A stretch of DNA of 64,000 bases from JALZUV01 sp964654855 (GCA_964654855.1 CAZZJS010000009.1:1-64000); one strand, 5' to 3'; positions 1 through 8,339 are shown, counted from the first letter of the stretch. Notes: generated from the letters alone by a model not told the origin. Made by a program: numbers and translations.

Positions 1-1258
1 TAGCAACACTGCTCATGGCAGTTTTTATGTTTTTACTATGAATACCATACTCACCGAGAAACTTAGCAATCTGACGCGGCGCGATTACCCTGCCACGATT
101 ATAAGTGAGCCAAGGACGTTCTTCATCATCGCATAATAACTCAATCAACTCCTTGGTCGTAAAGCGCGTATAACCAGTAGTTTGAAATAAGGTTTCAATA
201 TCAGTAAGCAACTCCGTACCCAAGCTAGTCGCTGCATTATCATAAGCCGATAGCACTTTAGCAGCCTGCATCGCCTTATCAGGCCACTCACCACCAGCAA
301 GTGAAGCAATCGCGAGTAAAGGCTCCCAATTATCAGCCGCTCTATCTGCAATGCCCGTGGGTAGCTCAGGACGCAATAGTTTTATCGCATCTTGATTATC
401 TTCTGCAAAGCGTTGGAGTTTACGACGCAAGGGAATGAACTTCTCATCATCGCAGTAACGCAACTTCTCTGTCACCTCACCCGCCAGTTTACGGCGTAAC
501 TCAATCACAATAGATCGGTCATGTAGCGTTTCAGGTAGTTTGCCAATCAAAGCAATCGCCTTTGCTCCCCATGTACTAAAGCGCGTTGGTTCATGGTCAT
601 CACCGGTAGTACGAATCACAAAAGCCGTAGGGCGCGTATGGCCGCTATTGATAACGCCTCGTAATTCTTCTGCTTCACGAATGAACGTATCAGCTTCATC
701 AATCAGCATAGTAGGTTGCCATAGCTCAATACCGCGAAATAATGCCGCCGGTGAAATGTTAGCCGTTGGTAATGCCTTAGAGACTAACTGACTCACCAAT
801 GACAGAACGGTGGTTTTACCGCATTGTTTCTCTGGCGAGCATATCGCTAAGATGGGTGCAATCTTCACCGCATCAATGCACCATGTGAAGGTTACCCATA
901 AGGCTAGTGCCGTATCAGCATGGTCAGGCAAGATTGCATAGCGCTTAAAGGTGGCCGTGAGTTCGTTTAGAAGCTCTTCACCCGATACTTCCTCCGACCA
1001 TGACTCTACTGGAGGGAATAGCTCATTACTGCCAACCTCATTGGCTTTAGTTTGCGCTTTATGCTCTTTAACCGCTTTATCAAGATCACCCTTCGCAACG
1101 CCCATTGCTTTAGCTGCATCTTTAGCCTGCCTTGCATAATCTAGCGGTGGAAGCTCTGCCAAGCGCGCAATAATGGAAGCATCGTCTTCTTCATCTTTCT
1201 TTTTTACCGTGTCAGAAAACTCATTCAGTTGTTGCTTCACCTCTTCTAGCCCCTGCAA
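1..1258 (-). CDS. DUF3631-type P-loop ATPase of a mobile element (3' end outside window)
   Basis: One open frame of 419 codons runs from a TTG start at 1258 to the left edge without a stop, so the C-terminus is missing. The TTG follows AAGGAGA at good spacing, and an in-frame TAA lies nine codons upstream. The first ~70 residues contain the motif LPPLDYARQAKDAAKAMGV, the kind of linker seen in primase/helicase-like proteins of prophages and integrative elements. Residues 137-150 form a P-loop (SPEKQCGKTT) and 184-189 a Walker B-like strand (MLIDEAD). The rest matches my memory of DUF3631 proteins, which usually form the ATPase part of element-encoded replication proteins. It lies divergent to a core gene, ppk2, suggesting the edge of an inserted element extending to the left. 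Family assignment is from motif recognition, and function is inferred. Confidence 0.75.
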   Translation of the reverse strand, partial: MQGLEEVKQQLNEFSDTVKKKDEEDDASIIARLAELPPLDYARQAKDAAKAMGVAKGDLDKAVKEHKAQTKANEVGSNELFPPVESWSEEVSGEELLNELTATFKRYAILPDHADTALALWVTFTWCIDAVKIAPILAICSPEKQCGKTTVLSLVSQLVSKALPTANISPAALFRGIELWQPTMLIDEADTFIREAEELRGVINSGHTRPTAFVIRTTGDDHEPTRFSTWGAKAIALIGKLPETLHDRSIVIELRRKLAGEVTEKLRYCDDEKFIPLRRKLQRFAEDNQDAIKLLRPELPTGIADRAADNWEPLLAIASLAGGEWPDKAMQAAKVLSAYDNAATSLGTELLTDIETLFQTTGYTRFTTKELIELLCDDEERPWLTYNRGRVIAPRQIAKFLGEYGIHSKNIKTAMSSVA

Positions 1259-1293
1259 CCAATATCTCCTTATACATTAGAAACATGGCTGTT

Positions 1294-1307
1294 TAGTTTA
1301 CAAACTA
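1294..1307. promoter_or_regulatory. Perfect inverted repeat between divergent DUF3631 gene and ppk2
   Basis: TAGTTT-AC-AAACTA is a perfect 6-bp inverted repeat with a 2-nt centre in the 73-bp gap between divergent genes. On the minus strand it overlaps TTGTAA, which is followed 18 bases later by TAATGT, a plausible weak sigma-70 promoter for the element gene. It could be an operator for an element-encoded repressor. This is inference from position and symmetry only. Confidence 0.35.
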
Positions 1308-1331
1308 GCTCACAATTCGTTATAAGAGGCT

Positions 1332-2198
1332 ATGGTTATTCAAACTGATTCTTATCGCGTCCCAGACGGTCAATCGCTTTTGTTGCATGACTGGCAGACA
1401 CTAAGCTCTCCTTTCTATCAGAATAAGAAAGACTATAAGGCGCTACTCAAAACGAATGTAAAAGCACTGAGCGAACTTCAACAAATGCTTTATGCGCATG
1501 ACAAGCACTCATTATTAGTGGTCTTTCAAGCAATGGATGCAGCAGGAAAAGACGGCACGATTCGTCACGTATTTTCTGGTATTAACCCGCAAGGGTGCCA
1601 AGTATCTAGTTTCAAAAAACCAAGTGACGAAGAGCTAGACCACGACTTCCTCTGGCGCACCACTAAGCAGCTACCAGAGCGTGGCTGTATCGGTATTTTC
1701 AACCGCTCTTATTATGAAGAAGTGCTGATTGTGAAAGTGCATCAAGCTATTTTGAAAGGGCAAAGGCTACCAGAAGAACTGATTAACGAAAAAATTTGGC
1801 AAGAGCGCTACCAATCTATCCGTAGTTTTGAGAAACATCTAAGCCGTAATGGAACGAAAGTCGTGAAAGTCTTTCTTCATCTATCGAAAGAAGAGCAACG
1901 CCAGCGCTTCTTGGCACGGATTGATGAGTCAGAGAAAAATTGGAAATTCTCAGAGAGCGATATTAAAGAGCGCGGCTATTGGGATGATTACCAAAAAGCT
2001 TATGGTGAGGCGATAAGCGCCACCAGCACCGAAGAGGCACCCTGGTATATCGTGCCTGCAGATGATAAGAAAAACGCCCGACTAATAGTTAGTCAGGTAT
2101 TACGTGAAACGCTGGAGGGGGTGAATATGAGCTACCCAGAGCAAAAGCCGGAACGTATTGCAGAGCTAAAAGAAATCCGTAAACAGCTTACGAGTTAA
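1332..2198 (+). CDS. ppk2: Polyphosphate kinase 2 family protein (polyphosphate:nucleotide phosphotransferase)
   Basis: The 288-residue product has the PPK2 core: Walker A region QAMDAAGKDGTIRHV (residues ~66-80), the F-KKPS segment near 94-98 and the FNRSYYEEV segment at 123-131. PPK2 enzymes transfer phosphate between inorganic polyphosphate and nucleoside mono- or diphosphates, feeding nucleotide pools and polyphosphate turnover in the cytoplasm. Length and the single domain fit the one-domain class, but I cannot tell from sequence whether AMP, ADP or GDP is preferred. The gene stands alone on the plus strand. Its TAA stop overlaps the ferredoxin stop codon on the other strand within TTAA. 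Confidence 0.9.
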   Translation: MVIQTDSYRVPDGQSLLLHDWQTLSSPFYQNKKDYKALLKTNVKALSELQQMLYAHDKHSLLVVFQAMDAAGKDGTIRHVFSGINPQGCQVSSFKKPSDEELDHDFLWRTTKQLPERGCIGIFNRSYYEEVLIVKVHQAILKGQRLPEELINEKIWQERYQSIRSFEKHLSRNGTKVVKVFLHLSKEEQRQRFLARIDESEKNWKFSESDIKERGYWDDYQKAYGEAISATSTEEAPWYIVPADDKKNARLIVSQVLRETLEGVNMSYPEQKPERIAELKEIRKQLTS

Positions 2199-2527
2199 GC
2201 TACCTGCATGTTACGCGTGCCAGAAGGTAACTTTACCTTCAAGCCATCCAAATCATCAGACATGATAATTTGGCAGCCTAGGCGAGATGTTTCAGTCAAA
2301 CCAAAAGCAAGATCTAGCATATCTTCTTCATCTTCAGTTGGTTCGCTAAGCGTAGCAAAATAAGCATCATCTACAATTACATGGCAGGTAGAACAAGCGA
2401 GTGAACCTTCACACGCGCCTTCTAAAGCTACTTCATTCTTATGCGCCACTTCCAATACGGATTGACCATTTGGTGCATCAAAAGTTTTCTCTGTGCCGTC
2501 TGGCAATACAAAAGTGAGTTTTGGCAT
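2195..2527 (-). CDS. fdx: Isc-type [2Fe-2S] ferredoxin
   Basis: A 110-residue adrenodoxin-type ferredoxin with the cluster pattern C-x5-C-x2-C (CEGSLACSTC, residues ~39-48) and a distal Cys in LGCQII near residue 87. In the Isc system this protein donates electrons during cluster assembly on IscU. It is the last gene of the iscS-iscU-iscA-hscB-hscA-fdx series, four bases after hscA, which identifies it as the Isc ferredoxin rather than a P450 or catabolic partner. No terminator hairpin follows, and the gene converges directly on ppk2. Confidence 0.92.
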   Translation of the reverse strand: MPKLTFVLPDGTEKTFDAPNGQSVLEVAHKNEVALEGACEGSLACSTCHVIVDDAYFATLSEPTEDEEDMLDLAFGLTETSRLGCQIIMSDDLDGLKVKLPSGTRNMQVA

Positions 2528-2531
2528 AGTT

Positions 2532-4193
2532 TTATCCTATTTCTTCTACGTTTTTTCCTTCTAGCGCATCGCCAATGGCGCTGTCCATTCTTCTTTGCGC
2601 AAATGGGTAGGCTAGCTGTTCTAGTGTTTTATGTGCTGCATCAATCGCGTCACGGTCTTCACCTTTACAAACCTGCTGTAGGTCTGTGATGGCTACAGGT
2701 AGTTTTTGATTCTCTTCTTCAGTCAGTAAAGAGGCGCTTTCTTGCATTGCAGAATGTAAATCGTGGATGAGACGTTCTGCCTCTACCCTCGCCTCCGCTA
2801 GCAAACGCAGCGTAATATCTTCGCGTGCATGCTGCATTGATTCGCGAATCATACCTTCAATCTTTTCTGGTGGTAGGCCGTAGGATGGTTTCACCTCTAC
2901 CGTTTGCTGGGTGCCCGTTGTTTCCTCCTGAGCACTCACGCTGAGCAATCCATCCGCATCTACGGTGAAGGTCACTCCGATACGTGCTAAGCCTGCCGTC
3001 ATAGGGGGAATATCTTTTAGTGTGAATTTTGCCAGTGAACGACATTGATCCACCATTTCACGCTCACCTTGCAGCACATGAATTAGCATCGCTGTTTGCC
3101 CATCCTGATAGGTAGTAAATTCTTGCTTTGCTGAAACCGGAATCGGGCTGTTACGGTGAACCACCTTCTCAATCAAGCCGCCCATCGTTTCTAAACCGAG
3201 CGATAGCGGTATGACATCAAGCAATAAAGTATCTGATCCTCGCGTGAGAGCTTTAGCCTGCAAGCCAGCGCCAAGTGCCACCACTTTATCAGGGTCAATA
3301 TCCGTCAGAGGCGCTTTGCCGAAGAAGGCTTCAACCGCATTACGAACCGCTGGTACGCGGGTTGAGCCACCCACTAGCACTACGCCTTTCACTTCATCTT
3401 TCGATAATCCTGCATCGCTAAGGGCTTGCGTACTAGATGAAATCGTTTTGGCAATGAGTGGTGCAATTAACACTTCAAATGCTTCTCGCGATACATTCCC
3501 AACCTTATCTTGTGTTGAGAGTTGTTCTTTGACTTTACGTGCTTCAAGCGCAGGAATCATAAACTTTTCAGCAATGGCATTATCAAAATCATCACCGCCG
3601 AGGGCGACATCTCCATGCGTCGAGAGCACTTGGAACACGCCCCTTTCCATCCGCAAGATAGAGATATCAAACGTACCGCCACCTAAATCATAAATTGCAT
3701 AAATGCCTTCAGCTTGTGCGTCTAGGCCATAAGCGAGAGCAGCGGCGGTAGGCTCGTTCACCAAACGTAGCACCTCAAGACCCGCCAAACGAGCTGCATC
3801 ACGAGTCGCCGTACGTGCTGTATCATCAAAATAAGCAGGAACCGTAATTACTGCTTCTTTTACATCATGGCCAAGCTGCGACTTGGCCAGCTCTTTCAAA
3901 TAACGCAAGATATCTGCGGAAATCTCTACTGGCGTTTTACCGCCCGCGACTTCTGTAGCTGCACCTTCTGCAATTTGGCGTTTGATAGAGTGAATTTCTT
4001 TCCCTCCAATTTCAACGATTGATGGATGAATCATATTACCTGCGGCATCAGCCACATAATGCGACTCACCTTCTTCATCCAGATAGCTAACGACCGAATG
4101 AGTCGTGCCTAAATCAATGCCGACAGCCAGTAATTGCTCATCAGCATGCGGTAGCGGCGTAGCGCCTGGCTCGTGAATTTGAAGTAATGCCAT
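2532..4193 (-). CDS. hscA: Fe-S cluster assembly Hsp70 chaperone HscA (compact form)
   Basis: HscA is the specialised Hsp70 that, with HscB, binds the LPPVK motif of IscU and promotes cluster transfer. The ATPase domain is clear: GIDLGTTHSVV near residue 26, AVITVPAYFDD, NEPTAAALAYG, DLGGGTFDIS and VLVGGSTRVP. The substrate-binding domain starts near 355. At 553 residues it is about 60 shorter than the E. coli-type protein (from memory about 616). The missing sequence falls largely inside the ATPase domain: after IHSIKRQ the chain goes within about 15 residues to VEISADILR, and another shortened loop follows FMIPALEARKV. All catalytic motifs remain, so it is probably functional. It sits two bases after hscB in the Isc operon. 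Confidence 0.93.
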   Translation of the reverse strand: MALLQIHEPGATPLPHADEQLLAVGIDLGTTHSVVSYLDEEGESHYVADAAGNMIHPSIVEIGGKEIHSIKRQIAEGAATEVAGGKTPVEISADILRYLKELAKSQLGHDVKEAVITVPAYFDDTARTATRDAARLAGLEVLRLVNEPTAAALAYGLDAQAEGIYAIYDLGGGTFDISILRMERGVFQVLSTHGDVALGGDDFDNAIAEKFMIPALEARKVKEQLSTQDKVGNVSREAFEVLIAPLIAKTISSSTQALSDAGLSKDEVKGVVLVGGSTRVPAVRNAVEAFFGKAPLTDIDPDKVVALGAGLQAKALTRGSDTLLLDVIPLSLGLETMGGLIEKVVHRNSPIPVSAKQEFTTYQDGQTAMLIHVLQGEREMVDQCRSLAKFTLKDIPPMTAGLARIGVTFTVDADGLLSVSAQEETTGTQQTVEVKPSYGLPPEKIEGMIRESMQHAREDITLRLLAEARVEAERLIHDLHSAMQESASLLTEEENQKLPVAITDLQQVCKGEDRDAIDAAHKTLEQLAYPFAQRRMDSAIGDALEGKNVEEIG

Positions 4194-4195
4194 CT

Positions 4196-4681
4196 TTAAG
4201 CGGCCAATCCTTTAACTTTTTTGGTTAGGTTAGTAATGCTCTTCTCTAAATAACCCAAACGAATGACGGTTTGTTCATCAACAAGTTGAGTTAACAGCGA
4301 TAGCAACTTCTCACGCTTTGCCTGTAATTCACCTAATAGCTCAGAAGCCTGAACTCCTCGCACTTCCTCAACCGCTTCGTTCCATTCCATCACTTCCATT
4401 AGCAGCATATTATCAGGCTGTACCGTTGCATGATCGCCTTGGACTCTAATGCCTTTTACTTCCAGCAAATGTACGGCACGTAGATAATCATCTTTCAATA
4501 TGCGATAAGCATCATTCGCAGTGGCCGATTCCAACGCAGCCATTTGTTTTTCTGCATCGGTTTTACCTGCCTGACGGTCAGGATGACTGGCCTGCTGCGC
4601 CTGTAGATAAGCACGATGCAGTGCATCCGTATCTATCGTGAATGTTTCATCTACGCCAAGTGTTTTAAAATGGTTTTGCAT
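4196..4681 (-). CDS. hscB: Fe-S assembly J-domain co-chaperone HscB
   Basis: A 161-residue protein with an N-terminal J domain carrying the HPD tripeptide (QASHPDRQ, residues ~34-41) and a helical C-terminal domain of the HscB type. It delivers IscU to HscA and stimulates HscA ATP hydrolysis. The C-terminal coiled region (residues ~90-160) is less conserved but of the expected length. It lies between iscA and hscA with 2-base gaps on each side, indicating tight translational coupling. Confidence 0.92.
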   Translation of the reverse strand: MQNHFKTLGVDETFTIDTDALHRAYLQAQQASHPDRQAGKTDAEKQMAALESATANDAYRILKDDYLRAVHLLEVKGIRVQGDHATVQPDNMLLMEVMEWNEAVEEVRGVQASELLGELQAKREKLLSLLTQLVDEQTVIRLGYLEKSITNLTKKVKGLAA

Positions 4682-4683
4682 GA

Positions 4684-5022
4684 TTAAACGTGGAAGCTTT
4701 CACCACAGCCGCAACGGCCTTTTTCATTAGGATTGGTAAAGGTGAAGCCGCTTTCTAGCTTATCATCTTTATAATCCATCTCAGTGCCGAGGATAAACAT
4801 GATGGCTTTCGGGTCAATCAGCACTTTCACGCCTTGCGCTTCGACCACTTCGTCAAATTCGCCTACCTCATCAGCATATTCCAATGCATAGGACAAGCCA
4901 GAACAGCCAGCCGTTTTCACGCCAATTTTAATGCCAGCCGAGGGTTTACCCCGACTCGCCAAGAGCGCCTGAATTTGTTCAGCCGCTGCATCGGTAATTT
5001 GGATTGCTGCGGGAAGTGCCAT
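4684..5022 (-). CDS. iscA: A-type Fe-S carrier protein IscA
   Basis: A 112-residue HesB/IscA family protein with the three diagnostic cysteines: one in TAGCSGLSY near residue 39 and two in the C-terminal GRCGCGESF. A-type carriers receive clusters from IscU or bind iron and pass clusters to apo-proteins. Location between iscU (9-base gap) and hscB supports IscA rather than ErpA or SufA, though sequence alone separates these poorly. Confidence 0.9.
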   Translation of the reverse strand: MALPAAIQITDAAAEQIQALLASRGKPSAGIKIGVKTAGCSGLSYALEYADEVGEFDEVVEAQGVKVLIDPKAIMFILGTEMDYKDDKLESGFTFTNPNEKGRCGCGESFHV

Positions 5023-5031
5023 GAAGTTACC

Positions 5032-5418
5032 TTATGCCGCTTCGTTCTTCTCGCGGTAATCAGTCACTGCGGCTTTAATCGCATCTTCAGCAAGAACCGA
5101 GCAGTGAATCTTTACCGGTGGAAGCGCGAGTTCTTGCGCAATTTCGGTATTTTTAATTTCTGCGGCTTCGTCAATGGTTTTACCCTTCACCCACTCCGTG
5201 ATGAGTGAGCTTGAAGCGATTGCAGAACCACAACCAAATGTTTTAAACTTCGCATCTTCAATCACGCCATTATCAGCGACTTTGATCTGAAGCTTCATTA
5301 CATCACCACAAGCAGGTGCGCCCACGAGGCCAGTGCCTACATTCGATTCTTCTTTATCCATTGACCCAACGTTGCGTGGGTTTTCATAATGGTCGACTAC
5401 TTTTTCGCTATAAGCCAT
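5032..5418 (-). CDS. iscU: Fe-S cluster scaffold protein IscU
   Basis: A 128-residue scaffold on which [2Fe-2S] and [4Fe-4S] clusters are built. Visible ligands are Cys in GAPACGDVM (~37), Cys in TFGCGSAIAS (~63) and Cys in the LPPVKIHCS motif (~106), which is also the recognition site for HscA. Length matches the bacterial family. It is placed 12 bases after iscS with a Shine-Dalgarno AAGGAG before the ATG. Confidence 0.96.
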   Translation of the reverse strand: MAYSEKVVDHYENPRNVGSMDKEESNVGTGLVGAPACGDVMKLQIKVADNGVIEDAKFKTFGCGSAIASSSLITEWVKGKTIDEAAEIKNTEIAQELALPPVKIHCSVLAEDAIKAAVTDYREKNEAA

Positions 5419-5430
5419 GTTTAAATCTCC

Positions 5431-6690
5431 TTAGTGAGCTGCCCACTCAATGCTGTTAATATCGATACCTTCTTGCGCCATTTCCCATAGAGGGCTCATT
5501 TCGCGCAAGTGGTTAATGCTTTTCTTAATTAAATTGACTGCGTAATCCACTTCTTCACGTGTTGTGAAACGGCCAAAGCCAAAACGGATAGAGGTATGTG
5601 CTAAATCTTCACCCACACCAATGGAACGTAAAACGTAAGACGGTTCCAACGAAGCAGATGTACAAGCCGAACCAGACGATACTGCCAGCTCTTTAATCGC
5701 CATAATCATGCTTTCACCTTCAATATAGGCAAAGCTGATATTTAAATTACCCGGAATGCGTTGTTCGCGGTCACCATTTAGATAAACATCTTTCACGCCA
5801 TCGAGAATCTCTTTGCTAAAATAATCAGAAAGCTCTTTCACATGCTTATGATCTTTTTCCATCTCTTCACCCGCGATACGCGCTGCTTCACCTAAGCCAA
5901 CCACCATTGGTGTTGGTAGAGTGCCCGAACGGAAACCACGTTCCTGACCGCCACCCGAAAGGATCGATTTAATACGAACCCGCGGACGACGACGCACATA
6001 AAGTGCACCAATACCCTTAGGGCCGTAGATTTTATGGCCTGAGATAGACATCATATCGATATTCATTGCTTCAATATCGATTGGCATCTTACCGAAGCTT
6101 TGCGCGGCATCTGTATGGAAGAAAGTACCATTCTCGCGGCATAGTTTACCAATTTCAGTGACCGGTTGAATTACGCCAATTTCGTTATTCACCATCATGA
6201 TAGAAACGAGCAGCGTATCTTCACGAAGAGCAGCTTTCAGCTCGTTTAAGTCAACCAAGCCATTTTCCTGCACTGGCAGGTAGGTAATATCAAAACCTTT
6301 TTGCTCTAAGTACCGACAGCTCTCTAGCACGCATTTATGTTCGGTTTGCGCCGTGATGATATGTTTCTTCTTCTCACCATAAAATTCGGCCACACCCTTA
6401 ATCGCAATATTATTTGATTCTGTCGCACCAGAGGTGAAAACAATCTCTTTTGGATTAGCGTTGATTAGCTTCGCTACTTCTTCACGTGCAATCTCAATCG
6501 CCGCTTCTGTTTCCCACCCATAAGCATGGCTACGCGAGTGCGGGTTACCAAAGGTTTCAGTGAAATAAGGCATCATTTTTTCCAACACACGTGGGTCCAT
6601 CGGCGTTGTCGCCTGATTATCCAGGTAAATTGGGAAGCGAATATCGCCATGTTTTGGCATTTCGCGCTCTATGTTTAATACGTTAGTCAT
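5431..6690 (-). CDS. iscS: Cysteine desulfurase IscS
   Basis: A pyridoxal-phosphate enzyme that removes sulfur from cysteine as a persulfide and passes it to IscU and to tRNA thiolation partners. Seen are the N-terminal substrate region PIYLDNQATTPMDPRV, the PLP lysine in SISGHKIYGPKG (~220) and the mobile-loop catalytic cysteine in SSGSACTSASLEP (~343). It is 419 residues, slightly longer than the E. coli enzyme at the N-terminus. It starts the core isc unit and has its own promoter region with a putative IscR site at 6704-6728, so iscS-to-fdx can be transcribed apart from cysE-iscR. Confidence 0.95.
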   Translation of the reverse strand: MTNVLNIEREMPKHGDIRFPIYLDNQATTPMDPRVLEKMMPYFTETFGNPHSRSHAYGWETEAAIEIAREEVAKLINANPKEIVFTSGATESNNIAIKGVAEFYGEKKKHIITAQTEHKCVLESCRYLEQKGFDITYLPVQENGLVDLNELKAALREDTLLVSIMMVNNEIGVIQPVTEIGKLCRENGTFFHTDAAQSFGKMPIDIEAMNIDMMSISGHKIYGPKGIGALYVRRRPRVRIKSILSGGGQERGFRSGTLPTPMVVGLGEAARIAGEEMEKDHKHVKELSDYFSKEILDGVKDVYLNGDREQRIPGNLNISFAYIEGESMIMAIKELAVSSGSACTSASLEPSYVLRSIGVGEDLAHTSIRFGFGRFTTREEVDYAVNLIKKSINHLREMSPLWEMAQEGIDINSIEWAAH

Positions 6691-6703
6691 TTTATATTTT
6701 TTA

Positions 6704-6728
6704 ATACCTTACTAATTTAGTCGGATTA
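6704..6728 (-). promoter_or_regulatory. Putative IscR type 1 operator in the iscS promoter
   Basis: Reading the minus strand, this 25-base site contains CCGACTAAATTAGTAAGG. I aligned it to the published type 1 IscR consensus as I remember it (ATASYYGACT-RWWWY-AGTCRRSTAT); 21 of 25 positions agree, including GACT-N5-AGT and the terminal TAT. It overlaps a TATAAT (6725-6730) and lies just downstream of a TTGCAT-17-TATATG promoter-like pair (6736-6764). Bound [2Fe-2S]-IscR would block transcription of iscS onward, giving feedback control. iscR itself is encoded two genes upstream. Confidence 0.7.
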
Positions 6729-6735
6729 TAGCAGT

Positions 6736-6764
6736 CATATAATGGAAATACCAGTCAAATGCAA
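6736..6764 (-). promoter_or_regulatory. Candidate iscS promoter
   Basis: On the minus strand TTGCAT (6759-6764) and TATATG (6736-6741) are separated by 17 bases, a normal sigma-70 spacing. A second -10-like TATAAT occurs at 6725-6730 but lacks a well-placed -35. Either start would place the IscR-like site over or just after the transcription start. Confidence 0.45.
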
Positions 6765-6791
6765 GGCCAGAACATTACAAATTGGCAGGAT

Positions 6792-7895
6792 TTATGCGGC
6801 TTGCGAGTGATTCGCAATTAACTTTTCCCAGGCTTCTAAAAATGCCTTAATTTCCAATTCTGTTGTACTCCACCCCATAGAGATGCGAATGGCAGAAGAT
6901 GCATCTTCTTTATCATAGCCCATAGCTTGCAATACATGACTAGGTTCAATACGGCCTGAAGAACAAGCTGAGCCGGCACTCACGCAAATACCTGCTAAAT
7001 CCAAATGCATCAGTTGTAACTCGCTAGATAGGCCTGGGGTAATTACTGAAACTGTATTGTTCACTCGCCCTGCCCCTTTCGCAATTAGCTGAGATTGTGG
7101 CGATAGCGCAAATATACCCTGCTCTAGCTTCTCGCGTAGTGGTGTAAGCTCAGCCAGTTTAGGTAAACTCTCAATCAGTGCAGCAAAGCCTATAATGGCG
7201 GTGATATTTTCGGTTCCAGCGCGGCGGCGCTTTTCTTGTCCGCCGCCAAGCATTTCCGAATTTAGTTTCACATCATTCTTCACAATTAGCGCACCTACGC
7301 CGACTGGACCACCAACCTTATGAGCCGCAATAGTCATCATATCAACGCCTAATGTGGTAAAGTCGAATGGTATTTTGCCGACAGCCTGAACCGCATCGCA
7401 ATGCATAAGCCCACCATATTTATGTACTAATGCAGCAATTTCTTTAACGGGTTGAATCAACCCTGTCTCATTATTTACGAGCATAACCGAAACAAGCGCA
7501 GGAGGGTTTCTTTTAAGTTCATCTTCCAGCGCAGCCATATCTAGCAAGCCAGTCGCTTCTACGCTAAGCATCACTGCACCTTCGGCTGCTTTTGCAATTT
7601 CAACGATGGAGGAATGCTCTGTCGCGGCAACCATCAGCTTACGCTCTGCAATGCCTTTAAGCGCGAGGTTATTTGCTTCGGTTCCATTGGCCGTAAAGAT
7701 AATTTCATCTGGCCAGCTAGAGAAATGATTGGCAATGGTGCCACGCGCATTTTCCAAAAGCTGTTTGGCTTTGCGCCCCATTACATGCACAGACGAGGCG
7801 TTGAGCGGTAAGGTTTCAACTTCCGTCATTGCTTCTCGTACTTGAGGCAATAATGGTGAAGTCGCATTATAATCAAGATAAATGGACAGATTCAT
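6792..7895 (-). CDS. Second cysteine desulfurase, NifS/IscS-like
   Basis: A 367-residue class V aminotransferase-fold desulfurase. Motifs include YLDYNATSPL at the N-terminus, the PLP lysine in TIAAHKVGGPVG and the catalytic cysteine in SAGSACSSGRIEPSH. I start it at the ATG at 7895, which overlaps the iscR stop as ATGA and follows GAGGAG; an in-frame GTG at 7904 is less likely. It is distinct from iscS 100 bases downstream. Two desulfurases in tandem inside the isc locus are known from some alphaproteobacteria. Its special role, perhaps sulfur supply to other acceptors, cannot be read from sequence. Confidence 0.9.
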   Translation of the reverse strand: MNLSIYLDYNATSPLLPQVREAMTEVETLPLNASSVHVMGRKAKQLLENARGTIANHFSSWPDEIIFTANGTEANNLALKGIAERKLMVAATEHSSIVEIAKAAEGAVMLSVEATGLLDMAALEDELKRNPPALVSVMLVNNETGLIQPVKEIAALVHKYGGLMHCDAVQAVGKIPFDFTTLGVDMMTIAAHKVGGPVGVGALIVKNDVKLNSEMLGGGQEKRRRAGTENITAIIGFAALIESLPKLAELTPLREKLEQGIFALSPQSQLIAKGAGRVNNTVSVITPGLSSELQLMHLDLAGICVSAGSACSSGRIEPSHVLQAMGYDKEDASSAIRISMGWSTTELEIKAFLEAWEKLIANHSQAA

Positions 7896-8338
7896 GAGGC
7901 ACACTCCTCATTTATTTGAGCCAGAGTGCGAGAACCTTGCGTAAGGCTTCCGAGTGTAACACTCGAAAGATATTCGCTAATTTGCTTGCCTAAACCCTTC
8001 CATAGTGAGTGAGTTAAGCAGCGAGAGCTTTTTACCATGCATCCACTTTTAGGATCGCCATCGCAACGCGTCATTTGTAACGATTCATCAACCGCCTCAA
8101 CAATGGCTAATATTGTTATATCGTCCATTGCTTGGTTCAGAACATAGCCGCCGCCGGGGCCACGAATGGATTTAACTAGCTCTGCCTTGCGTAATTTGGG
8201 TAATAACTGCTCCAAATAAGAAAGAGGTAATTCTTGACGTTCTGCAATATCAGGCAAGCTCTGTGCCTGCCCTTGTTCAGAAAGCGCCAAATCCACCATT
8301 GCCATTACCGCATAGCGAGTTTTCGTTGTGAGTAGCAC
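7892..8338 (-). CDS. iscR: Rrf2-family Fe-S cluster regulator IscR
   Basis: A 148-residue winged-helix repressor that senses [2Fe-2S] status and controls isc genes. The N-terminal HTH begins LLTTKTRYAVMAMVDLA, a glycine-rich wing GPGGGY is near 61-65, and the three cluster cysteines lie at residues 92, 100 and 107 followed by LTH. The spacing C-x7-C-x6-C is wider than the C-x5-C-x5-C of the E. coli protein. The start is GTG, one base after the cysE stop, and the stop overlaps the next gene, so it is translationally coupled on both sides. A candidate target site lies before iscS. Confidence 0.93.
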   Translation of the reverse strand: MLLTTKTRYAVMAMVDLALSEQGQAQSLPDIAERQELPLSYLEQLLPKLRKAELVKSIRGPGGGYVLNQAMDDITILAIVEAVDESLQMTRCDGDPKSGCMVKSSRCLTHSLWKGLGKQISEYLSSVTLGSLTQGSRTLAQINEECAS

Positions 8339-8339
8339 C

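Noticed and set aside
2857..3045. Short minus-strand frame inside hscA
   Set aside because: It is a shadow of hscA in another frame without independent support; other short frames inside long genes were treated the same way.
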